The notes below the pieces were generated by a model, which had not been told where the DNA came from, did not search any database, and was given only the letters and a program-made list of their open reading frames with translations. A stretch of 64,000 nucleotides of DNA from Undaria pinnatifida (lineage: Eukaryota; Sar; Phaeophyceae; Laminariales; Alariaceae). Positions 10,920 through 22,692 of this stretch are shown piece by piece; within the stretch, counting starts at the first letter, position 1, and every line of letters begins with the position of its first letter. Position numbers and translations under genes: made by a program. The stretch covers positions 7,882,409 to 7,946,408 of the forward strand of contig JABAKD010000004.1 of assembly GCA_012845835.1 (NCBI GenBank). Direction: 5' to 3'.

Positions 10920-13800
10920 CTCGGGATCGCTAACGTGGAGCAACGCTAAAAAGGTAACCGAGAAAAATGCACGGAAAAGCAGGAAGTAGGAAAATCGTGT
11001 CATAGCAACGTACTGCAGCCTGACAAAGAAAAGGAGGGTCCATAGCATGGGACCTTGAAAGGCTACTGCAAGAAAACGAGCAACACTAGGTACGTAGCGC
11101 AGGCGTTCCTCCGAAAACGATTTCGCCGAAAACATAACATGAAAGAGAGTCGACAGGAAACGACCTATATGGGCTGCGAAGCCAAACCGGGGTCAAACCT
11201 TGTGACCGATGCGACAAGTACACCAAGAAGCCAAGAGAAAAACGGGGGCCAAGAGGGGACTGCCTGTGGACCGCACAGTCAGGACCGGCTGATAAGCCAA
11301 AATTAACGCCAGTGTCGTTAACCCCTATGAGCAGGTATGCCGAAAAGAAACAAGAAAAAGTGGTCAAGAGAATCAAGACCTGTAGGCTGCGAAGCCAGGA
11401 CGGGGGTCAGTGTCTTTGGACCGTAGGAGTAGGGGTACCGAGAAAAACGGTAAGAATGAGTGGTCCAGGGAAAATAGATCCGCTGGCGACAAAGCTAGAA
11501 CGGAGCCCAACAGCAAGGATCTCTTGGGGGCAGGTACGACCAAACAAGGAGGTTGACGCCAAAGAGAGCCGACAGATGGGCTGGAGGGTCAACACGGGAC
11601 CGCTCATGTGGGACCTAAGGGGGGCTGTCGACGTGAAGCCAGTGGTCGACAATGTGGGACCACACGCGGTAGCAATAACTGGAACGACGCAATACTAAGT
11701 GGCTGAGGCTACAGTGCAGTGAAGTTAGTTGTGGAAAGAAGTACGTCAAGAAGCAAGGAAATCACCACAACAAAAGGGAAGTGCGCCAAGGGGCAAGGAA
11801 TGTTCAACAATAAAAAACGCGGTCATGCCTCGCGAAAAACGAAGAGAATAAACGAGAGAAGCATCCATGTTGGCACCAAGCGCATAGGGCGAAGGGGAGA
11901 CGAGACGATGGGAAACCTCGACATGGTTCGGAAACGCCATAGTTCGTCGGTATGCACGAAACGTAAGGAGCCTACATAGCGGCGGTAGAAGGCGGAAACA
12001 AAACCACAAAGGCGAAGTCTCGTCGTACTGTAGAACATTAGAACAAGCTGGGCACAAGTTCAAGATCAAGGCGATCACGTAAAACACCGAAAAACGAATT
12101 AATGCCATACGTTGAATGCGGCAAATAAGACAGAAATCATACTATTACGTCAAATCGTTGTTGGAGCCTCAACGATAGCCAGACTTTAAGGGGGTACTCT
12201 GGGGAGCAACGAGACAATAACGCTGGCTATACTGGTACCTACCAGGTAGAATTGTACTGAGACAGTAGGGTCAAAAGCCAACACGCGCACTAGGCGTTCA
12301 CGAACATTTTTTTTTTTTTCAGAGAGAGAGAAGGCTACAACGCTACGGGCGATAACTGCGCACAGCCATAACCACTAAGGAGAAAGCGTGTCCAGAAACA
12401 ACAAGGAAAAACAACTAATACCCGCGTTACATGAATACGAAAGCGGAAATGTACAAGTTCCGGAAATGCACCCACTGCAGAGGCGAGTGGGAATACGTTC
12501 CGAACATGCACAAACCGCAGAGGGGGAAGGATTTACGTTCCCGTTCGGCACCACGTGGGAGGGCAAGAAAAACCAAAACAGGAAAACAAGGCTAACACAG
12601 TTTTTTTCCAACTCATACCGTGAGAGAACGGCAAAAACGGGGTCTTAATACAACGGGGAACCAAGAGATGCTGCGAAAGAGCATGCACATGATGCAAGCA
12701 ATACCTCGGATGAGAAGGAATCGGACGGAACCGTTACGATGGCTGAGAAGAAATCAGAAGAAACGGTTACGATGCTGCGGGTTGATGCCGTAAGCCGGAC
12801 AGAGGGGGGGGGGGGGATGACGTAAAACTCTAAAAATGCTAACGGGGCACATGCACAGCGTGAAAGCGAAGTTCAGGCTAATGGAGGCCAAGCGAAACTA
12901 CCATGGTTTCGGGGGTTGATACTATAAAGAAGCCTAGAGGGGGGGGTCGTGTCAAACGACGGACCGGGAAATTCTAGCAAAAACTTGATGTCGTGAAGCT
13001 CTCCCAATGTGGCCTACGATAGAGCTATTCCTGTTGGAAGCTAAGCGAAGAAAAATAGGGGGGAACAGACGCGAAATCACATGGATGTCCAACCGACAAG
13101 AGGGAACTTGTGCAGGGCGACACGACGCAAACAAGGTGAACTACACGCCAAAACAAGTACCTACGGCGTGCGTAGTTCAGAAAACAGACGAAGAGCCAGA
13201 GCACATATACCACAGTTGTAAGAGAACAAATACAACGCCGCAATAAGCACCTTTGACGTACGTAGTACAAAAAGCAAACGAACAGCCAAGTCGGGCATAC
13301 CACGGCGGGTTTGGAGACATGTACGACGCCCAAATATGCACCTATTTCGTACGTAGTGCAGAAAGCAGGGGAAAAGCCAACAAAACAAGTACCACAGCGG
13401 TTTCGCGGGCTGCGAAACAAGGGTATGCTAAACCGACGAGAGGAAACGAAAGCACGCCAAGTTTAAGGCCATGTTACGAAAACGGGGCAGGCTAAACAGG
13501 CAGAAACAAAAAGACGGAACCATCACAAATGTTCGGCATGGTTACGAAAGTGGAGCGAGCTAAACCAGTGGCTTGAAGGCCAGGGTAGCACACCGACACA
13601 AGCACGCAAAACATACGTGCTGGTCGAAAGTGGGACAACCCGAAAAGTCAAGGAAAAGAAGAGGCACCTTGAAACTAACTGAACAACAAAATAAACCCAA
13701 AAGAGAAAATCAAGAAGTCAATGCGAACAAACCCAACGCCAAGAAGAACAAACTGAAGAAGGAACTCAAGGAACATTGTTGGGGGGAGGGGCAACAAGAC
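10920..13800. repeat. Diverged long-period tandem repeat, A/G-rich part
   Basis: No gene is recognised in these 2.9 kb. The plus strand is purine-rich. A GGCTGCGAAGCCA box recurs at 11172 and 11395. Between about 13140 and 13400 a ~100-bp unit with the core ACGTAGTNCARAAA recurs near 13163, 13259 and 13351, each preceded by a GYACCT box. It is the continuation of 5173-6235 beyond the Copia insertion. Confidence 0.45.
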
Positions 13801-16800
13801 AAAAGGGTAAGCGCGACTCAACGCGATACTACCCTGGTTGCAGGCATCCCTTTCGCGTGGCTTTGCAGACACGGCGATCCATGATGGTGCTCCTCGAAGA
13901 TGTGCAGTAGGCACGCCGAAGGTTGATCCTGGAACCGTATGGTGTAGGGTCTGAAATTTGTTTTGATGAAACGCGGCTGGTGGTCGTACTACGGTGTGCT
14001 GCAGCGCTCCGATTCGCGAGCCGTTGACATCGTAGTGTTCGCGGAAGATGTGGTAGGAGCGCTGGGGACGGATGATGGTCCAATAACACGCGTTGAAGAG
14101 CTCCGAGCATGAATCAATGAGGGCGGGGTGTTCGCGGACGATACCGTAGGAGCTCTGCGACGGAGGAAGGTGTCGGGTCGCGTACGCGGCGTTGAAATGC
14201 GCGTGTTCCACAGCGTACACGTAGACGCCAGCGTTGACGCTGTAGTAGTCCTTAAAAGCAGGCCAGTGAAGATGTCTGCGGTACTCGTGGTGGTGGAGTG
14301 AGATTTTTACGCGGCGAGAATGACGGCGTGCTAGCTGGAATAGGCGGTCGAGAAGGTCCGAAGTACCCGACAATGGCGGTGACGCCGGAGCGGCTAGTAG
14401 CGGACTGAAGTTGCAGACCTCCCATTGCAGTGGCTGCAGGAGTCGGCGAAATATGTCCAGCTGGTCGACGCTGGCGGTGCGATGACGCCGAAGTTGGTGG
14501 TAATGACCAGGAAGAGAGCGCCTTGCCGCTGGTAGCGGTTGGAAGCGGCAGTCCCCATCGGAGCGGTGGCTGCAGAAGTCGGTAAAATAATTCCCAGATC
14601 ATCAGAGCAGATGATGGCGACGACGTCGGGGCCGGTGGTAGTGGCCGGAAAACATAGGTGCCTTGTCGTTGGTGGTGGCTTGAAGGGGAAAAACATCGAA
14701 TGTAGTAGTCGCGAAAGATGGAGGTGGAGCTCAGATGAAAGGTGGGGCTCTGGTCGCGAGACTCGGGTGACGAGCAGTGACGACTATTGACGACGAATCT
14801 CCAGTGCAGGAGGAGGTTTGGTCGCGAAGCGCAGGTGACGACGAAGCTATGGTGTAGATGGAGCTCTGAAAAAGGTTGATCTGGTCGCGAAGCTCGGTTG
14901 ACGACGAAGATCTAGCGGATGTGGAACTCCGGTGAAGGTGGAGCTCTAGTCGCGAAGCTCTGGTGAAAACGGAGCTCTGTTCGCAAAGCTCAGGTGGCGA
15001 CGAAGCTCTGGTGATGATGGAGCTCTGGTCGCGAAGCTCAGGCGACGACGAAGCTCTGGTCGCGTGGTTCGCGCGGCAGTGGGGGGGCTCGAAGATCTTG
15101 GAAGTGTAGGCACAGGTACTGGTGTGAAAAACCGTAGTCGCAAGGGCTGTCCACACTTTCGAGCGGCAGCGGTGGAGCGATGACGGCTCTGTGAAAACAA
15201 TGGTACGACGAAGGATGAGGAACACCTAAAAGGCATAGGCCAATGGTGGGCGCTGGGGAGAACGAAGAACGGCCTGAAGGCCGATCCAGGAAGAGCTCCA
15301 GCGTCCTTGGCGCCTTTCTCGGAGCTGGCTAGCGAACCGGAGGCAATGTCATGGGCCGAAGTAGACCCGATGGAGGTGTTTGGGCGCAGAATGGGTCGAT
15401 GGGTTTTGGTATGATTGGCAACGGTGAGTTGCCGAATGTATCTTCATCGAAACGTGGTGGTGCATGGGGCAGGGGGAAGGAGTTTGAGAATACCCAGGTC
15501 AACGCCTAACAGGAGAGATGCACGGGTTGCGCGTCGCCGGTGGATGGGGGCGGATGGTGATGGTGGGTCGAAAGGGAGAGGAAACACTAGCCCACGCGAA
15601 AACGATACCCGGTATGTGGGATGCTCGCATATTTCGACGTGGGCGGCGAAGAGGCCGTGGAAGGGTTTGATTTCTGGCTCGAAAGGTCCTATACGTACCA
15701 GGCCCGGGAGGTTCAAGAGCCCGAGAGAAAATATGAACAAACTCGGAAAAATGGGAGCGGTGGAATGGTAGAGGTGGGGCGGAGACTAAAGGGAGGGAGC
15801 CTACCTAAACCGATATATGGTTTGAAACGCTCATGCCGGGAAAAAATTAACCCCAACTCAAAAGATGGGAGCGGCGGGATGTGGTGGTGGGTTGGGAGGG
15901 ACGGGGGAACGAGCCTACCCAAGCCGATGCCTGGCTCGGAGAGGTCATAACCGGAAGTAGAACGATACCACAGGTTCAGATGGTAAACCTATAGAAAAGT
16001 AAGGGTTGGGGGGTGGTGATGGTGGCGTCACCGACGTGCCTTCAGGGACGGCCTAGAGTCGGGTGGTAAACCTACAGGGTTGTCGACGCAAGAGGGGGTG
16101 GCGGTATTGGTGTCGCAGACGTGTCTTCATGGACGGATGAGGATTGGGGACCGTTGGGTTGGAGGGGAACTGCTCGGTGTTCACTGGCAACGGAAACAAA
16201 ATCGGTCGATGGTTGTAAAAGAAGGACACCTACCGCAAAAAAAGGTAACCCACTGGGGAAAAGCACGCCGTGCTGGCGAATCAAAGTCGATATGAGAAAG
16301 GTGGTGTAGACGGCAACATTGGCGCGCGAGCCCCGGTGAACCGTGATTGGGAAGGTCGTCCGTGGTTGTGTCGTCGAGGATTGCTGAAGGGCCGTTGGTG
16401 GTTTGGATCCGGTTAATGGGGGGGAAGGTAAAGAGCTGGGTCGGGAGCGATAAACCGTGGGTTTGTTGTCGTTGGGGAAAGACGAAAAAGTTGTCGTTGG
16501 CCAGGGTACGCTATTGGGTAAACCGAAAAGCTGACCGGGCGGTACCTTTGGTGGCCTGGTAAAGGCGGGATGGTTCGGGCCAGGGTAATCGTGAAAAGGA
16601 GGCGGTAGGGGCTCAAACTGTCGAAAGGAAAATTGTCCAGACTGTGAGGAGGAGGGCGTCTGCTATTTCCGGATGGTTGGCGGTGTCGGGGATAGATCGT
16701 AGACGTTGTCGAGGAAACCAATCCAACCACATGGAGGGAATGGCTGTTATTCTCGAGTCCGTAGGAAACGTTGCCAGGCGGTGACCGTCGGCGTGAAAGA

Positions 16801-18955
16801 CGAAACCTGAGCACAGTGATTCTGTTGGGTCGCGTGTGGTCAGAAGCGTGCAGGCGGTGGGCCGTGCTATGGGCGGGATCGGCTGAGGCCGGAGCAAGGC
16901 GTCTCTGTGGTAACACGTCGGGGTGGAGAAGGGAAAGGGCGAATCGGCAGGTGCGTCTCGTCGGCAATGAAGGGGGCCGGGACAGAGGTGCTCCGTGGAC
17001 ACTGGTCGCGTTGGAAGGGGGGGCGCGGCAGAGTTGTTCTATCGCGTTGGACAGGGCCGGAACGAGGTCGGCAGTTGGTGGGTTCCGTGAGAAATGCCGA
17101 GGCCGAAAGGGGATTGCTCGTTTTCAACGCGGCGGGTTAGGGTGGCAAGGCGGCCGCCAATCGAATAAGCGGTTGTTACTTTTGCCTATGGATGGGATTG
17201 CCAGTCTCGGGGTACTGTTGCCGAAGCTAGAGTTACGAACTGGGAGGGCGGTGGTAGCTGTCGACGGTCGTGGGGTGGTGGTACGGCAATATTTTCTGGA
17301 GTTTGTCAGCCTCAGAATCATTGTCTCAGGTAGGTAATGAAGGAGGAACTCCGGCGTTTGTCGGTCTCGGAACCAATGTACATGGCTGGTTGTAGGAACG
17401 GTTTCGATACTTGGTCGAAGTCGAGTGAGCTGCGGGGTCGTGGTGTTGCTCAAAATGTCGGCCTGTGGCGACGTCGGAACCTACTCCAGTTGGTGATGAG
17501 AAAAAACAGTTGGAGAAGATTCCAAAGGGTGGCACTGATAAAGGTTGAGCATCCCGGAAAAAGTAGTTCGATGCAGGCTGGCTGCGGTCAGCCGCCAAGC
17601 GGTGGTCAGTTACGGCTGTCTCTTGGACTTTGGCGTGGCAATGGCGAGGGTGCGGCTGGCTGATCTAGAAAAGAGAGACGGCTGGAACCACGTGATCGCA
17701 CAGGGAGTCTCGATATTGTGTCACCAAGGCATTGGGAGGGTCTCCGTGGGTGGCGTTTAAAGGAGCGGGGCGAAGATATCCTAGGGGCCCTGCCTCCAAG
17801 CGTTGGATGAGCAGGATGAAACTCGCTAGGAAATGCTGTACCTGTGGTCCGTGTCCACGCAATGCACGACGTTTGCGAGGAAGACGGGGCATGGGGCTCA
17901 GGGTATATTTTGGTCAACTATGATCGCGAGTTTTCCGTCGACATGACGGGACTGGCACTTGGGCCCAGGGGCAGTGGTGCTGTCAACACCGTGGCAGCGA
18001 GTGGGAACCCGTCGTTCGCGGACCACCGTTGACACTTGAAAAAGGCGTACGTCCTGGAACGAGCGCGCGTGGAGCCGCCGAAAAATAGGCGAGGCGGGCT
18101 CAGGATGCGGTGGCCCGGAATGCAAAGCAGATGTTTCGTGCCGTAGTCCGGAATCACTGGTAGCCGTAGTCTTCGGCAAGTAGCATTGCTCATCGGTGGA
18201 AGACGTCGAGTGGAGCGTCCTCGTTAGGCTCGGCGTCTTGACATCCTCGCACCCACACCTCAAGACTATCGCTAGAACAAGGGGGTCTGGCTTGGACAAG
18301 CGAGTCACATATAAGGGGCCGGGCGGGGGGGGGGGGGATCGTTGGGGGGCGGGGGCGGGAGTGAAGCTAGTCCTTTCAAAGTTGAAGCTGGACCCCCGTC
18401 CCGCAGTTAGATGGCCTGGCGCTAGTGGTGCTGTATCGGTTGATCAGCGTTTAGCGTCCAAGAGTTTGTGCCGTAATGGTTATCGGCCGGCCACGCTGTT
18501 GGCGTCGCTGTTGTCGTTGCTGTCGCAGCAGTTGCCCGAGGAAGAAAGGCGATCTTGGCGCTTTCGACCCAAAATATAGTTGGCACGGCATTTATAGCGA
18601 GTGACACTGGTTGTCGCGGGTTATTGCCTGGTGATGGCGCCGTGTTTACGGTCCGCAAGTCTCCGCTAATACCGAAAGAAAAACCCAACTTCCTGAAGCT
18701 TGCCCATATCTGGGTTGAGCGCACCAGAGGAGTGGCGGTGTTGTTGCACTGGGAGAGTGCCGCCGGCACGATGCAGACGTCATGAGAAACGCCCGATAAC
18801 CAGCGGAGTGGTGCTCGATGGCCAGGTGGTTGAGAATTATGCTCGACGCAGATTGTGTTCCGTATCGCAAAATGGGGTGGTTGCAAGTCATTATTGGTTG
18901 CGGTTTGGGACGCAGAGGCAGGTGCGTAGGCGTCATTGGTCTCCACGATAATAAC
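13801..18955. repeat. Diverged long-period tandem repeat, G/T-rich part
   Basis: No gene is recognised in 5.2 kb. Imperfect repeats show at several scales: TGGCTGCAGRAGTCGG at 14431 and 14567 (136 bp), GGGAGCGGYGG with downstream GAGCCTACCYAA at about 15750 and 15865 (about 116 bp), and GACGTGYCTTCA at about 16035 and 16118. Composition drifts from A/G to G/T going right. Open frames on both strands are common but share no family motif and are better explained by the biased composition. The block ends near 18955, where AT-rich DNA begins. Confidence 0.45.
14745..15065. repeat. 31-bp minisatellite inside the G-rich block
   Basis: Units of the form AGCTCTGGTCGCGAAGCTC plus about 12 bases recur, clearest at about 14950-15065, where units of 31 bp alternate with a 17-bp partial unit. 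The reverse strand reads an R/S-rich peptide with the repeated core SSPELRDQSS. Confidence 0.65.
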
Positions 18956-19659
18956 GAGCGTAATACATGGTGGAATATACTAAATCTTTGATCTCACAGC
19001 TGGAGTGTATTTTCATTTATAATATACGTGGTAGGTTCTTACCATTTTTAGTAGTACCTGATAAGGACCTAGCGTATGGTTGCTGTACTCGAGGTATAGG
19101 TGTATGCACACCATGACAAGATGGAATAAAAAACGCTCCACGACAAACTACACTATCCCATTAGGCTATATTATAGATTCGAGCATAACAAAGGTTTGGG
19201 TCGGATGAACCGACTTCCGCTCCTCTCCAGTATTGACCGCCTTGGGGATGGCCTCGGAGTTGGAGAACGCTCCGATGTCGTTGAAGTCGCCGATAGGGTA
19301 TTATCTTGATCTATGAGAGTGGAGGAAGTCGGATGCGGGCGAGACGGAGGAGAAGCCCGGCGTGGCTGCGCCGGGGTTTAGTCCGGCCTTGAGCTGACTG
19401 GTCGAGTTCCCCTTTCTTTAGTCTTTTTCGTGGATAATTCGGGTTTACTAGTTTTGAGCTTCGGAGGGGTGAACTCGACTAGGTATTGCTTCTTAGGCGT
19501 CACGGGAGTGACGTCACCCTGAGATCGTTCCTATCGCTGTTGCGGATAATCCCATGATTTATAGATATCGTACAATATTTTGTTTCTATACGTACGGGCG
19601 ACCTGTTATTCATGCATATTATTTTCTGCATTTTGTATTCTGTACGTATTCTGTATTCT
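18956..19659. other. Intergenic sequence with a short Rep-1 end and a possible hairpin
   Basis: A reversed Rep-1 end (GATCTCACAGCTGGAGTG) lies at 18988-19006. At 19208-19333 the segment CCGACTTCCGCTCCTCTCC faces GAGAGTGGAGGAAGTCGG, with an inner CGGAG/CTCCG stem around 19250. A CRE-like palindrome TGACGTCA is at about 19509. No coding sequence is seen. Confidence 0.35.
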
Positions 19660-19682
19660 GTGTTATGTTGTAGTAGTAGTAG

Positions 19683-19725
<43 letters not shown>

Positions 19726-19740
19726 CACATTAACTCGCAT
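19660..19740 (-). repeat. SINE-2 3' tail with (GTT)n
   Basis: A (GTT)n run of about 45 bp is followed by GTCACATTAACTCGCATATG. On the minus strand this is the GCGAGTTAATGTGA plus (AAC)n end of SINE-2, as at 60893-60960 and 62933-62960. Confidence 0.65.
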
Positions 19741-19747
19741 ATGTACT

Positions 19748-19830
19748 ATATAAATTTAAATACGCTCCAGCTGTGAGATCGAATATTTTGTCGAAACTCA
19801 TCTTTGCAAGCTGTGTTATATCACGTGATG
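19748..19830 (+). repeat. Rep-1 end fragment
   Basis: It carries the Rep-1 terminus ACGCTCCAGCTGTGAGATCG followed by ATTTTGTCGAAACTCATC and TTTGCAAGCTGTGT, then diverges. About 400 bp to the right (19831-20232) hold no recognisable gene. Confidence 0.7.
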
Positions 19831-20232
19831 TGTACTGGCTACTACTACTGCTGTGGATCATTGAAGGAGAAAGTAGGATCGTTGGCCACACCAGTGATGC
19901 CGAATGAATGCGACTGAACTGTGAAATCCATCTCCTCGAAAGTTTGGTGGAGAAAAAAAAACAACGAGGACGACGTAGCCACCACCCCCCGCCAACAAAG
20001 TCACTCCGTCGTGCCACCAGTACGAAACACTCTTCATTCACCGGCATTTGCGACAGCGCAGGAAGTCCGCCATTCTCTGTGTGGAAGCTGCTACAGAGTT
20101 GAGGTTCACGCTCCCCACCCGTCCCAAGTCGAGGTGAGGGATAGCATAACATATTCCACGGGCGTGAAGCTATTGCAGCAGGTAGGTGTAGGCTCACTCA
20201 TTGTAATATTTACTCAGGTCTACGTAAACATC

Positions 20233-20546
20233 GGTCGCCCCGGTGGCGTATCAGGTTATCCTCGAGCCTGGTATAGGTCAGTTTCGTGAGTTCGAGCCCC
20301 GCCGAGTGCATACTCGTATAAATTCGTTGGGACTTTTTCTTGTGCACAAATTGACTGGCGGAAAGCGCGAGAGCGTGAGTTAGCAACACTCGATAAAAAA
20401 TAGACGAGCAGTGGGACTGCTAAACCCTATGCGCGGTAAAAACTGAAGGCAAGAACCGGGGGGGAGAAGGGACGACACCTGTGACCACGGCTTGTCCAGA
20501 AGCTGGAAAGTACAAGTGTGCGAAAAAAAAAAAAAAAAAAAAAAAA
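20233..20546 (+). repeat. SINE-1, copy 1 (tRNA-derived)
   Basis: The head GGTCGCCCCGGTGGCGTATC contains an A-box-like TGGCGTATCAGG (about 20243) and a B-box-like AGTTCGAGCCC (about 20289), the internal RNA polymerase III promoter layout of tRNA-derived SINEs. A unique body of about 230 bp follows and ends in CTTGTCCAGAAGCTGGAAAG and a run of about 24 A. Further copies are at 20698-21033 (minus), 23124-23416 and 63574-63880. Confidence 0.8.
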
Positions 20547-20695
20547 GCCTGTTGTTGTTCTCACATTCTTAACTCGCATCTTTATCAGGTTCGTCGTCAC
20601 AGCACAGGCTGCAGTTACTTTGAAGTGGAGAAATACCCCAGGAAAAAAAGCACAAACAAAACCAAGAGTTGTACACGCATAGTCTTTATCATTCA

Positions 20696-20697
<2 letters not shown>
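20547..20697 (-). repeat. SINE-2, 3' half (split by SINE-1 copy 2)
   Basis: Reverse-complemented, it reads TATGCGTGTACAACTCTTGG, then CCTGGGGTATTTCTCC, then ATGCGAGTTAAGAATGTGAG and AACAACAAC. This matches the second half of SINE-2 at 60800-60945 and 62840-62960. Its 3' end abuts the poly(A) of SINE-1 copy 1. Confidence 0.7.
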
Positions 20698-20737
<40 letters not shown>

Positions 20738-21033
20738 CTTTTTTTTAGCACACTTTCACTTTCCAGCTTCTGGACAAGCCGTGGTCACAGGTGTCATCCC
20801 TTCTCCCCGGTTCTTGCCTTCAATTTTTTTCGCGCATAGGGTTCAGCAATCCCACTGCTCGTCGATCTTTCATCGAATGTTGCTAACTCACGCTCTCGCG
20901 CTTTCCGCAAGTCAATTTGTCCACAAGAAAAAGTCCCAACGAATTTATACGAGTATGCACTCGGCGGGGCTCGAACTCACGAAACTGACCTATACCAGGC
21001 TCGAGGATAACCTGATACGCCACCGGGGCGACC
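20698..21033 (-). repeat. SINE-1, copy 2 (inserted in SINE-2)
   Basis: This is the reverse complement of copy 1 with a T run of about 48 bp (one C at 20738) at 20698-20746, which is its poly(A) tail on the minus strand. The tRNA-like head ends at 21033. It separates the two halves of a minus-strand SINE-2. Confidence 0.8.
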
Positions 21034-21190
21034 GGCTAGTACGAGTAGCTGACGCAATTCATGCCTCCGCCAGAAAATTAATAAAAAAACTGAAATCGGG
21101 AGTCAGCCTACAACGTGCCAGGTCCATACTGGCACATACGTCGCACTACTACTCGCGCCTGAAAAAACCGACTACACCGCTGGCACGATG
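21034..21190 (-). repeat. SINE-2, 5' half
   Basis: Reverse-complemented, it reads GCGAGTAGTAGTGCGACG, GACCTGGCACGTTGTAG, TGACTCCCGATTTCA and GGCATGAATTGCGTCAGCT. This is the same order as at 62722-62832 of the intact copy. Confidence 0.7.
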
Positions 21191-21194
21191 TGAG

Positions 21195-22560
21195 AGTTAA
21201 ATCGACACACGACGCGTATGAAAATACGTGGAAGTGTGGTGAGCTAAAGCTTTATTCTTCCCCATCCGCCGGAGGATAAAACAACAACAAAAAAAAAAAT
21301 GTGAGAGCGCTGAGACGACTATCCGCTGACGACGCCTCCTCTTCGCGGGAGCCGTACAACGAACGAGCAATGAGGGACTGACCCATCGCGTGATGATCGG
21401 GACGATGGCTGGTGGGGTGAACCCTCGGGACGAGGCCGACCAGAAAATAACTGGGCCCATTGTCTGGCAGACGGCATCCGGGTATTCGAAGCAACCGAGG
21501 GGTCCGTGGATAGCTCCCCATTCATTGCTGTTCAGAGTAGAGACTGCTATGGCGGAGGGCGGCTAAGAAGAGTAGGAACTGGCACCGGGGGGTCGTCGAC
21601 GCGGCGGACCGTTTTATGAAGAGATGGCACAGGGGCGAGGCGGAGAAGAGCTGGAACGCCTCACAGCAGAGGACGCATAGAGCAGCTGCTGCAACCAAGG
21701 GAAAACGTGGGGGCGAGGGGGCAGGGAGCAGCCATACTGATACAGCTACTCCAACTCGATGAATGCAGAAACGAAGTGGCAGATCGCGTGGCAAGGTGCC
21801 AATTCGACTAAGTTGAGCGTGTGCTACATACAGCGAGTGGTAGTTTCTGCTTTCTTCGTTTTCATGGAGTTCAGTGGGGAGAGCGCGAAAGCGACAGCAG
21901 TAATGACTTGCTGGCGTCCTTTTTTGTCTTCCTCTTGTTTGCTTCCCTATTTCGTTCCCCATCGCCCTTATGCCGGCTTATTTTTCCTCTTCGTGTCGTT
22001 TTTTTCCGTGTAACATGTTACAGCAATTATTGAAGACGTGTTGTTTTGTCCGTGCAACAGCGGTTATATTCTTCGTGTTGTTTTGTCCATGCAGCAGCAG
22101 TTATCTTCTTCGTGTAGTTTTGCCCGTGCAGGAGGTATCTGTTCCTCTCCAGCACGTATGGTGTTCTTCTGGCAATTGCAGCCTTTCCTTTCCGATCTTC
22201 TTGCATCTTCACGTCCTTTAGAACACCTGTTGTTGTTTGTTTTGCGTTGTTTTCTTTTTTCTTTCCTTTTCTTCTTTGCGTTTTCCCTTTTTTCTGCTTT
22301 TTTTTTGGCCTGGCTTGTGTTCTTGTGTTCTCGCGCCCGGTACGCTGGCACTTCACTTGCTTCACGTTGATGAACTGCACTGTTTGGTTTACTCTGGTAC
22401 ACGGTCGTCTGTGACCACAGAATTTATGTCTCTCTAGGATGAACCAGCACGGACTCTGGGTGTACTGATGCCGTTGGGTAGAAATAACGGTGAAGACAGC
22501 ACACACACCGCTCGCCACCCAGAAAAGACTACCACGTATAGACTATATTACACGTGGGGG
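21195..22560. repeat. Composite repeat with pyrimidine-rich core
   Basis: Its left end (21196-21285: ATACGTGGAAGTG, then CCCATCCGCCGGAGGATAA) resembles 63288-63372. A C/T-rich stretch runs from about 21900 to 22330. Near 22405-22500 the text TGTGACCACAGA, TCTCTAGGATGAA and CACGGACTCTGGGTGT resembles the inner end of the inverted repeat arms (25780-25888). The last 45 bp (22513-22556) match 62655-62705 reversed. Long open frames here follow from the composition, and no protein family is recognised. Confidence 0.45.
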
Positions 22561-22692
22561 TGCATTGTTTTGCGTACCATTTACTCCGGAGTATTATATA
22601 GCTTATATGTATCAATAGCACAGCAGCAGTGTCGAATTGCTCATAAACAAGTAGTCTGGTCCCCGCAACACATGTGTACCTCGGGTAACGTT

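Noticed and set aside
13675-14373. 232-codon minus-strand ORF and other 100-190-codon ORFs between 13.8 and 18.9 kb
   Set aside because: They lie in drifted tandem repeats with biased composition, overlap open frames in other phases and on the other strand, and show no family motif.
20233-20310. Functional tRNA gene at the SINE-1 head
   Set aside because: A- and B-boxes are present, but no cloverleaf with an anticodon stem can be paired and four dispersed copies share a non-tRNA body, so it is a SINE head.
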